This document shows, piece by piece, positions 1 through 7,200 of a stretch of DNA of 19,425 nt. Under the pieces are notes generated by a model. The model was not told the origin of the DNA. It made no database searches and saw nothing but the letters and a program-made list of their open reading frames with translations. Every line of letters begins with the position of its first letter. The stretch's first letter is position 1. The position numbers and the translations under genes are program-made. This DNA is from Sulfurimonas sp. (lineage in GTDB: Bacteria; Campylobacterota; Campylobacteria; Campylobacterales; Sulfurimonadaceae), in assembly GCA_030646745.1 (NCBI GenBank), contig JAUSKV010000046.1, positions 1 through 19,425 of the forward strand, read 5' to 3'.

Positions 1-285
1 GATCCAATAATTAATATTTCGAGAGTGCAAAACAGGGTTCGTTTTGGTGGTCATAGTGTTCCGGAAGAGAAAATTGTAAGCAGATATTATCGCTCACTTG
101 AACATCTGAGTGAAGCTATCAAATATTCAAATCGAGCGTATATATTTGATAACTCAAATCATTCGCGAACTTGGATTGCTGAGATTACACAAGCTAAAGA
201 GATAGATATTAAGATTGATAAAATACCTGCTTGGTTTAATGAGTATGTTTTAAAAAAATTTAGCCAAGAAGAGTTTGCAAAATGA
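1..285 (+). CDS. Zeta-toxin / COG4185-type P-loop kinase, C-terminal fragment
   Basis: This is the 3' end of a gene that begins before the window; the frame is open from base 1, so the GTG at 25 is probably internal rather than the start. The visible ~94 residues carry the pattern RVRFGGHSVPEEKIVSRYYR, then RSL and YIFDNS, which I recognise from the C-terminal half of predicted ABC-type ATPase/zeta-toxin-like small-molecule kinases (COG4185). The Walker A motif and catalytic Asp would lie upstream, outside the window. Its TGA overlaps the ATG of the next gene (ATGA at 282-285), so the two are translationally coupled. Whether it acts as a toxin, as a UDP-sugar kinase, or as a housekeeping kinase cannot be judged from this fragment; I see no antitoxin in the window. 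Confidence 0.75.
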   Translation, partial: DPIINISRVQNRVRFGGHSVPEEKIVSRYYRSLEHLSEAIKYSNRAYIFDNSNHSRTWIAEITQAKEIDIKIDKIPAWFNEYVLKKFSQEEFAK

Positions 286-803
286 AATTTTACAGTGGTT
301 TTTCTCTCAAAAATGAGTCCTATCTCTTTGAGGCATTTATAAAAGATACGGAGTTTACGGTATGTGGATTTAGTTATGGGGCTATTAAGGCATTTGAATA
401 TGTTAAAAAAGAGTTGGCATGTGGAAATAGAATCGACACTTTGCAACTCTTCTCTCCTGCCTATTTTCAGTCAAAAACAAGAGAGTTTAAACAACTTCAG
501 CTGATGGCATACAGACGAAATGAGGAAGTGTATCTGAGACAGTTTATAAACGCATGTTTTGCTCCCTATAGTGTCAAGCCCTTAGAGCACTCCGTGACAA
601 TTTTAGAAGAGCTAGACGAACTTCTCCATTTTCAGTGGGTTTTTGATGAACTTCAAGAGATAGTAGAGCAGGGAGTAAAGATAGAGGTGTATCTGGGTTC
701 GGAAGATAGAATCATCGATGCAGAGAGTGCAAAACACTTTTTTTTACAAGTGGCAACCGTGACTTATATCAAAAATGCAAACCATTTTTTACAAATAAAT
801 TAG
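282..803 (+). CDS. bioV: Pimeloyl-[acyl-carrier protein] methyl ester esterase BioV
   Basis: An alpha/beta-hydrolase of 173 residues, short for the fold, as is usual for the BioV class of Helicobacter and other Campylobacterota. BioV removes the methyl ester from pimeloyl-ACP methyl ester, ending the masked fatty-acid elongation phase of biotin synthesis; it replaces BioH in these bacteria. The nucleophile elbow is GFSYGA with Ser31. An acid candidate lies in GSEDRIID (Asp142 or Asp146) and the catalytic His is probably His168 in KNANHFLQ. It is a cytoplasmic enzyme with no signal peptide. The start is the ATG of an ATGA overlap with the upstream kinase gene, and mogA follows 13 nt later, so all three are probably one transcript. 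The family call comes from length, motif order and lineage, without an alignment. Confidence 0.82.
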   Translation: MKFYSGFSLKNESYLFEAFIKDTEFTVCGFSYGAIKAFEYVKKELACGNRIDTLQLFSPAYFQSKTREFKQLQLMAYRRNEEVYLRQFINACFAPYSVKPLEHSVTILEELDELLHFQWVFDELQEIVEQGVKIEVYLGSEDRIIDAESAKHFFLQVATVTYIKNANHFLQIN

Positions 804-816
804 AGGAACAAACAAT

Positions 817-1347
817 ATGGCAGAGATTAAAATAGGCGTAATTACGGCAAGTGACAGAGCAAGCAAGGGAATATATGAAGATATTTCAGGTGTTGCAATA
901 CAAGATACCATGAAAGAGTATTTGAGCAGTGAATTTGAGATAGTTTATAGATGTATCCCCGATGAGCAGGATATTTTAGAGCAGACAATGATAGAGCTTT
1001 GCGATGAAGCAGGGTGCTGTTTGGTTGTCACAACGGGTGGAACAGGTCCGGCACTGAGAGATGTAACTCCTGAAGCTACGGAGAATGTTTGCCAAAAAAT
1101 GATGCCCGGGTTTGGTGAACTTATGCGTCAAGTGAGTCTGCAGTATGTTCCAACGGCAATTCTCTCAAGACAAACGGCGGGAATCAGAGGCAAATCCCTC
1201 ATCATTAATTTACCGGGAAAACCAAAATCTATCCGTGAATGTTTGGACGCAGTTTTTCCTGCTGTTCCTTACTGTATAGATTTGATTGAAGGTCCATTCA
1301 TTGAGACAAATGAGGATGTTATCAAGGCTTTTAGACCTAAAAAATAG
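817..1347 (+). CDS. mog: Molybdopterin adenylyltransferase (MogA/MoaB family)
   Basis: A 176-residue MoCF-fold protein that would adenylate molybdopterin to MPT-AMP, the substrate for molybdate insertion in molybdenum/tungsten cofactor synthesis. Hallmarks are the N-terminal VITASDRASKG, the MPT-binding loop TTGGTGPALRDVTPEAT at about residues 68-85, the PGFGE segment, and the C-terminal SRQTAGIRGKSLIINLPGKPKSIRECL. The length fits MogA. The start ATG follows an AGAGGA Shine-Dalgarno (802-807). It sits 13 nt after bioV on the same strand, so the two cofactor genes may be cotranscribed. MogA and MoaB share this fold; the RDVTPEAT loop and the C-terminal GKPKSI region favour the MogA role, but I cannot exclude MoaB. 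Confidence 0.88.
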   Translation: MAEIKIGVITASDRASKGIYEDISGVAIQDTMKEYLSSEFEIVYRCIPDEQDILEQTMIELCDEAGCCLVVTTGGTGPALRDVTPEATENVCQKMMPGFGELMRQVSLQYVPTAILSRQTAGIRGKSLIINLPGKPKSIRECLDAVFPAVPYCIDLIEGPFIETNEDVIKAFRPKK

Positions 1348-1364
1348 AAGGTTCTTACACTAGA

Positions 1365-1447
1365 CTTCTTGCAAAACTCAAAACTAAGCGAACGATTCTG
1401 CAGCGTAAGCGAAGCCTTAGTGAGCGTGTTTTGAGTTTTGCAAGAAG
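1365..1447. repeat. Intergenic element with perfect 20-bp inverted repeat
   Basis: Arms 1365-1384 and 1428-1447 are perfect reverse complements (CTTCTTGCAAAACTCAAAAC and its complement) around a 43-nt core. The core holds a smaller CTAAG/CTTAG pair and a repeated AAGCGAA. It lies between the convergent mog and response-regulator genes and could terminate both, but no long T-run follows either arm closely. The size and the structured core also fit a small mobile or REP-like element. Confidence 0.7.
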
Positions 1448-1497
1448 CTTACTATTTTTACAACTAAATTTTGTAAAATTTTGTTCGCCATAAAAAT

Positions 1498-2169
1498 TTA
1501 TACGACTTTGAGCCTATAACCCTCTCCATGGTGTGTTTCTATGGTGAGGGGAGCAAATTTTTCTCTTGCTCTGGAGATGAGTTGACGCATGCTTCCCTGC
1601 GATACAACCTCCTTATTCCATACATATTCAACTATCTCATAAGTGCTTACTACTTGATTTTTTCTTTCAACTAGCAGGGTCAAAAATAGATTTTCTTTTA
1701 TAGTTAATTTTATTTCTTTACCCTCACAGTAGAGGATTCTATTGCTCATGTCGTAGGTAATATTTTGGTTTAAATAAATTTTTTCTACTAGGTTGTTTTT
1801 ATATATGATGATGGCAAGTTTTATGATTTTTAGTAAGCTGTCGCTATTGTAAGGTTTGCTCATATAATAGAAGTGATTTGTTTCTGCAACATCTTCGAGT
1901 GTCTCGTCATCACCATGTGCGGTTAAGTAAATAACAGGTATGTTCTTTACTAAATTAAGCTTTTTTACTAGGTCGATGCCGTTTACATTCCTATCACCTA
2001 AATTTATATCGGTAATCATTAAATCAAAAGTGCCTTTTGAAATATATTTGAGTGCAATATCCGGAGAATGTGCAAGAAGTACTCTATACCCCGCATTCGT
2101 TAAATCATATTCCAATGCTTTTGTAGTAATAGAGTTATCCTCTATGACCAATATATTAAATTTAATCAA
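1498..2169 (-). CDS. OmpR/PhoB-family response regulator (receiver + winged helix)
   Basis: A 223-residue two-component transcription factor. The receiver domain (about 4-120) has the acidic pair Glu9/Asp10, phospho-acceptor Asp54 in MITDINLGD, Thr83 in YLTAH and Lys105 in MSKPY. A winged-helix domain (about 130-223) ends in the typical ISRAREKFAPLTIETHHGEGYRLKVV. The start is a TTG at 2169, supported by GAAGG six nt upstream and by the receiver fold beginning at once (FNILVIED); no ATG would keep an intact receiver. No cognate histidine kinase adjoins it. It is divergent from the lipoprotein gene, and the shared upstream region holds 11-bp-phased ATGTNAC boxes of the kind this family binds, so it is the best candidate regulator of that promoter and possibly of itself (inference). 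Confidence 0.9.
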   Translation of the reverse strand: MIKFNILVIEDNSITTKALEYDLTNAGYRVLLAHSPDIALKYISKGTFDLMITDINLGDRNVNGIDLVKKLNLVKNIPVIYLTAHGDDETLEDVAETNHFYYMSKPYNSDSLLKIIKLAIIIYKNNLVEKIYLNQNITYDMSNRILYCEGKEIKLTIKENLFLTLLVERKNQVVSTYEIVEYVWNKEVVSQGSMRQLISRAREKFAPLTIETHHGEGYRLKVV

Positions 2170-2225
2170 ATTAAACCTTCAATAATGAGTTATTTTTAAA
2201 CATTCACAACATATTATATTAAGCT

Positions 2226-2243
2226 TGTGACATTGATGTCACA
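2226..2243. promoter_or_regulatory. Perfect palindromic operator candidate TGTGAC-N6-GTCACA
   Basis: TGTGACATTGATGTCACA is a perfect palindrome (8-nt arms, 2-nt centre) 57 nt upstream of the response-regulator start. On the minus strand it reads as ATGTGAC (from 2244) and ATGTCAC (from 2233), two boxes 11 bp apart. The same TGTGAC-N6-GTCACA form recurs at 10822-10839 in front of the second operon. It could autoregulate the response regulator. A Crp/Fnr-type site is less likely because TGTGA and TCACA are 8 rather than 6 nt apart. Confidence 0.55.
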
Positions 2244-2353
2244 TGTTATTTATTTAATTCAAAAGATTTTAAATTTCACTAATCATCCAATGACACCAAT
2301 CATAAGTCGCTGTGTCAACTAATTGAAATAATAAATAACTTCTAAAGTATTAA

Positions 2354-2409
2354 ATGTAACAACTATGTAACAACTATGTTGCATCCATGTTACACCTTGA
2401 TGTTACATT
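2354..2409 (+). promoter_or_regulatory. Promoter with four 11-bp-phased ATGTNAC-type boxes and extended -10
   Basis: Boxes ATGTAAC (2354), ATGTAAC (2365), ATGTTGC (2376) and ATGTTAC (2387) start exactly 11 bp apart, one helical turn. Exactly 10 nt after the last box lies TACATT (2404-2409), preceded by TG one base earlier, an extended -10 in TGTTACATT. A transcript starting near 2416 would carry the Shine-Dalgarno at 2426-2430. This is pho-box-like geometry for a PhoB/OmpR-class activator that replaces the -35. The rest of 2170-2436 is AT-rich and I see no other gene in it; a TGACAC/GTGTCA pair at 2291-2317 is a weaker motif. Confidence 0.65.
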
Positions 2410-2436
2410 ACCGCATCTTAAAATTAAGGAAGTGTG

Positions 2437-4020
2437 ATGAAGACAAAAAGTAAAAAACACATTAGTTTAGTGCTTAGCACTTTTATACTCGGTTCTATGG
2501 GGCTAGTAGGTTGTAGTAGTGACAGCGGTGGAAGTTCAGAGCCGGCAGTAGTAGCAGAAAAACCGATAATAGCAAAAACCGTTTCCGGAATTGCTGTCGA
2601 TGGTTATATTAAATTAGCAACCGTAACTTTAAATGGTTTGAGTACTCAAACAAATGATATCGGTATATGGTCTATGTCTTATACCGGAAATAATAGCCAT
2701 GTTATATCCGTAAAAGGCGGAATCGATACAAGTACGGGTAAACCTTTTGAAGGTACTTTAAAAGCGGAACTTGGTGCAGATGGTGTAAATGTTGCTGTTA
2801 CTCCTTTATCTACATTAGTAAGTTCTTTAGTTAAAAATGGTGAAACAAAGGCAGCAGCAAGTGCAAAAATCGCTACACAATTAGGTATTTCTGAGGCTAC
2901 ACTTGCAGGAGATCCAATTGCTATTTTAGCAACAGGTACGACTGAGCAAAAGAGTGAAGCGGCACAAGCTATGAAGAGTATTTTGATAGTTCAAAAAGCA
3001 GCAGAGGCATTTGCAAAATCTATGGGTGATTCCGGCAGCGATAATTATGAGGCAACATTTGCCGGCATGTATGATGTAATTGCCGCACAACTCGGCAGTG
3101 CAGCAGCATCCGCAACGACTGTCTCAGCGTTTGACACAGTTATGGCAAATACTTCCGGTCTTACAACGGCACTACAGGCAAATTTAGCTTCAACAATAAC
3201 AGATCCACTTATGAATGATAGATTACAAGCTGCTTCAGGGAGTGTTGCAACTATTATTACCTCTGTACATAGTATTTCTAATGCTGATATTGCAAATAAT
3301 GCAGATTCGGCTGCAAAAGCTGTTGAGCAACTCACAACTCTCATTGAAAATCAGCTCGTTCTCATATCAAGTTCTACAACTCTAGCGGCAATTGGTACAG
3401 CCCAAACAAATGCTGCTGTAGTTACAGAGCAGAATGATATTGCTAATCTAGTGAATGACTATACTACAAATCCAAATTTAGGTGTAACAGATTCAGTTGT
3501 AACTCCTCCGGTCGTTGACCCGGTTGTTCCTCCGGTTGTTGACCCGGTTGTTCCTCCGGTTGTTGACCCGGTTGTTCCTCCGGTCGTTGACCCCGTTGTT
3601 CCTCCGGTTGTTGACCCCGTTGTTCCTCCTGTCGTTGTTCCTCCGGTTGTTGACCCGGTTGTAACTCCTCCAAGTTCTGGCGGCGGAGATTCTACGCCTG
3701 CAGTAACTACACAAACAGTCTCTGTTACAGCAACAGGAAGTAGCGATGCCGGCTCTCTTGCAAGTACATACAACTTCACAGCAGGAACTTACACTTACGC
3801 TATCGCAAACTTTAACGACGGCGATATTTTGGATTTCCCTGCCGGTAATAACCCTACCATGATAAATACAAGTTTTACGGATGGAAATCTTACGGTTCAA
3901 TGGGCAAATGACGGCAATGTAATTCTAGTGAACCTCTCAAATATTCCAACGGCAGACGATGCAAGCATACTTGGAACTACAAGTTTCAAAACAGCATTCG
4001 GAACGAGTTCAATCCAGTAG
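2437..4020 (+). CDS. Outer-membrane/surface lipoprotein with Pro-Val stalk, function unknown
   Basis: A 527-residue protein that I do not recognise as a named family. A lipoprotein signal peptide (MKTKSKKHISLVLSTFILGS...LVG) ends at lipobox Cys26, followed by a Ser/Gly linker without Asp at +2 (Ser27), which suggests outer-membrane sorting. Next come a beta segment with GIAVDGYIKLATVTLNG, a Ala-rich helical region to about 355, a (PPVVDPVV)n stalk (357-409), and a C-terminal beta domain (about 427-527) containing IANFNDGDILDF, reminiscent of the ITDF..GD motifs in RTX proteins. The ATG at 2437 is chosen over GTG 2434 because AAGGA (2426-2430) sits 6 nt before it. It precedes the giant surface protein on the same strand, so a role as its surface anchor or partner is plausible but inferred. 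Confidence 0.8.
   Translation: MKTKSKKHISLVLSTFILGSMGLVGCSSDSGGSSEPAVVAEKPIIAKTVSGIAVDGYIKLATVTLNGLSTQTNDIGIWSMSYTGNNSHVISVKGGIDTSTGKPFEGTLKAELGADGVNVAVTPLSTLVSSLVKNGETKAAASAKIATQLGISEATLAGDPIAILATGTTEQKSEAAQAMKSILIVQKAAEAFAKSMGDSGSDNYEATFAGMYDVIAAQLGSAAASATTVSAFDTVMANTSGLTTALQANLASTITDPLMNDRLQAASGSVATIITSVHSISNADIANNADSAAKAVEQLTTLIENQLVLISSSTTLAAIGTAQTNAAVVTEQNDIANLVNDYTTNPNLGVTDSVVTPPVVDPVVPPVVDPVVPPVVDPVVPPVVDPVVPPVVDPVVPPVVVPPVVDPVVTPPSSGGGDSTPAVTTQTVSVTATGSSDAGSLASTYNFTAGTYTYAIANFNDGDILDFPAGNNPTMINTSFTDGNLTVQWANDGNVILVNLSNIPTADDASILGTTSFKTAFGTSSIQ
3505..3663 (+). repeat. 24-bp in-frame tandem repeat encoding PPVVDPVV
   Basis: Five consecutive 24-nt units, a 15-nt truncated unit (PPVVV) and a sixth full unit encode an extended Pro-Val-Asp stalk in the lipoprotein. 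Units differ only at a few synonymous positions (GTC/GTT, CCG/CCC), so copy number probably varies by slippage while keeping frame. Confidence 0.9.
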
Positions 4021-4041
4021 TAGTCCTTTTGCGTCTTCCCA

Positions 4042-4196
4042 GTCATTGCGAGGAGCAAAGCGACGCGGCAATCTTAAGAGTGCCTTCCAAAGGCTAACAA
4101 AACCTTATAAATCTCGAAAAACAGAGTTTTTCGTAGCTTTAAGGGGTTGTAGGGACATTTGTCCCTGCCACTTAAACGGACGCGTTCGTTTAAGTG
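4042..4196. repeat. Hairpin-rich spacer with REP-like element
   Basis: The spacer between the lipoprotein and the giant surface protein holds no gene but several hairpins. Positions 4042-4075 match the widespread CATTGCGAGGAGC..AGCGACG..GCAATC type of extragenic repeat, with arms ATTGC/GCAAT at 4045-4049 and 4068-4072. Further stems are 4115-4122/4126-4133 (CGAAAAAC), 4151-4157/4160-4166 (AGGGACA) and 4169-4178/4187-4196 (CACTTAAACG). The last is almost a full palindrome, ends 28 nt before the next start codon, and lacks a T-run, so it looks more like an attenuator, processing site or mRNA-stabilising hairpin than a terminator. Confidence 0.6.
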
Positions 4197-4224
4197 TATA
4201 ACATAAAAAAACAAGGAAAATAAG

Positions 4225-7200
4225 ATGTCAAAGGTATTTTTAACAGCAGGTAAAACAGGATATGAAGTTGCAAATTTAGGTGATAGTTTTTATGGTTCTA
4301 CGGGAACAGAAAGCGTATCTATTAATTCAAATGTAACAGGCATAATAGTTGATTCAAATATGGAAAGCGTAACACTAGCCGGTGCTATGAGCACTTATTC
4401 ATTTCAGCAAGCAGGAAATGTTTTGAGTATTTATACAGCTGATGGCGTTACACTTGTTACAAGTATGGTAATCGGCGATAGCGGATCAACACTTATCATG
4501 AATAGTGTATCGTATCATGTAGCAGTAGAAGCAGACCAAATGATGAAAGTAGGAGATGAAAAAGTTGGAGTTCAGACACTTACAACGGGTGTAGATAACT
4601 TAACCGGAACAGTTGCAAATGACACATTTAACAGCACCTTCGGTAATGGCAATCCTGATACTTATACGCTTGAAACTGCCGATGTTCTCAATGGCGCTGC
4701 CGGCATAGACACTCTCAATGTCACGACTGCGGCTGAGGCTAGTACTCCAACTGACGCTCTATGGACTAATACAACTAATTTCGAAAAAATTGTGTTCAGT
4801 TCAACAGGTGTGGGTGCACAAGTTATTACTACAGGTGCTAATTTTGCGGCAGCATTTACGACAGGTGCGGAAGTGAGTGTAGAAACTTTTGACGGTGCGA
4901 TTACTCTTGACATGACAGGATATACGCAAGCAACAACAGTGAATACTACAACACACGGAGCATCATCTGCACAAACTATTACAACGGGTACTGGAGCGGC
5001 TTCTGTAAATGCAACTACTCTTCTGGCCGGCGCACAAACTATCTCGGGTGTGAACCTTAATACGGTACATGCAACAGTCCTTGGAGCAGGTGCTCAGACA
5101 ATTACAAGTATGAGCACATCAGCTGTAACGGTAGTTGCGGATGCTTTTAATGGTGCACAAACAATTACAACAGGTGTAGGTGCCGATAGTGTAACAACGA
5201 CTTCTGCTGCGGGAACAATCAATACAATTACGACTGGTGCAGGGAATGATACTATCGTTGCAAGTCTTGGTAGTGATACTATCACGGGCGGTGCCGGTGT
5301 AGATATTATGACAGGCGGTTCGGGTACTGACACATTTTTAATTGCAGCTCCTGATACCGGTATCACTCTAGCAACTGCAGATACTATTACTGACTTTACT
5401 GCCGGTGATGTGATTAATGCAACTTCAATTGTTGGAGGTGCAACTATAGTGGATGGTTCCGGTTTTGCTGATTTTGATGCTTTCGTTGCAGCAGCAAATG
5501 CTGTATATACTGTTAATACAGCTGCATATATCGCATATAATGCTGCAAATAGTGGCGATGCTTGGGTTCTTCTTGATCATGATAACAGTGATTCAGTCAC
5601 TACAGGCGATTCAATAGTTGTTCTCTCCGGTGTTAACACTGCTACTAAAATCGATGTTGTTGCTCCAATGATAACTTCTGCGGCGGTATCAGCAGACGGT
5701 CGAAGCATCGTAGTAACACACTCTGAAGCGTTAACAGGTACACCTGAAGCAGCGGATTACGGAGTAACTTTAAGTGCCGGCAGTACAAATATAACCGGTG
5801 CTACAATAGGTTCAGGTGTAGACTCAAACAAGGTTACTATAACTTTGTCTGACACTGTTACATCTACTATAAATGTAACAAATCTTATTTATACAGCTGA
5901 CCCTCTCCACCCTATTCACGATACTGCAACGAGTGCTAACAGTCATGCTACACAAACATTAAATGCAGTGACGAACAGTTCTGCAGTTGTAGCTTCCACT
6001 TTTACAACAGCTGTGGATAACTTAACCGGAACTGCTGCTGATGATATGTTTAATGGCACACATGGCGATGGAAATGCATCAAATACATTTCAAGCCGGAG
6101 ATGTCCTTAATGGTAGTACAGGTACAGACACTTTGCACATCACTACCGGAATTGAAGCTAGCTCACTCACTGATGTTCTATTTGCTAATAAACTCGGTTT
6201 TGAAAAAGCTGTGTTCAACTCAACAGGTGCCGGTGCACAAACTATCACTACAGGAACTAATTTTGAAGCAGCATTTGCGACAGGTGCAGATGTAAGTGTA
6301 GAAACTCTAGAAGGTGCGATTACTCTTACCATGGATTCTTATACACATGCTTCAACAATTACAACTTCAACAGTCGGTGATGGAGCGCAAACAATTTTAA
6401 CAGGTTCAGGCGCTACAACAGTGAATGCAACATCCCATGCAGCGGGTGCTCAAACTATTAACGGTGCAGGTCTTACTACGGTAAATGCAACTATTGTAGG
6501 TGCAGGTGTTCAGACAATCGGTACGACTGCAGGTCAAAATATTGTTACGGTAAATGCAACAATTCAAGGAGACGGTGCTCAGCAAATTACGAGTACTAGC
6601 ACATCTGCTGTTACAGTAGTTGCGAATGCTTTTAATGGTGTGCAGACGATTGTAACGGGTTCAGGAAATGACAGCGTAACAACAACATCTGCTTCAGGGA
6701 CGAACAACTCAATTGATACAAATGCAGGCGACGATGTTATCGTAGCAAGCGCAGGGAATGATACTATCACGGGTGGTTTAGGTAAAGATACTATGACTGG
6801 CGGCGAGGGTAGAGATATATTCGTATTTGCAGACGGTGATACAGGTACAACTATAGAAACTGCAGATATTATTACCGACTTTAATTCGGCGGATGATATT
6901 ATTCAAGCACCGGCAGGAGCTTTAATTATAGCAAATGGTGCTGCTTTAGATTTTACGACTTTCTCTGCTGCAGCGAATGCTGCATTCGCTGGCGGAGCTA
7001 CTAATGACGATAAATTTATCGCATATAATGCTGCAGGAACCGGTAGTGCTTGGGTTGCTATCGACCATGACAATGACGGTACATTAGATTCAGTAGCTGT
7101 TTTGAGTGGTGTGGATGTTGAAAGTAAATTAACAGTAACCACGCTTACAATTGGTACGGATACAATTACGGGAACTGCCGTTGCTGATACATTTAATGCT

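Noticed and set aside
2226-2243. Crp/Fnr-type operator
   Set aside because: The half-sites TGTGA and TCACA are separated by 8 nt rather than the usual 6, and the 11-bp box phasing fits an OmpR-class regulator better; no Crp-family gene is in the window.
3505-3663. CRISPR-like array
   Set aside because: Units are contiguous 24-mers with no spacers and lie in frame inside a coding gene.
3459-3900. Antisense frames with Gly/Thr, Gln/Glu/Pro or Asn/Arg repeats opposite the proline stalk
   Set aside because: Low-complexity mirror images of the 24-bp repeat; none has a start signal and the plus-strand lipoprotein explains the region.
3959-4201. 80-aa frame running from the lipoprotein end through the hairpin spacer
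   Set aside because: It starts inside the lipoprotein gene in another frame, has no ribosome site and reads through the REP-like repeat; this is chance coding across a structured spacer.
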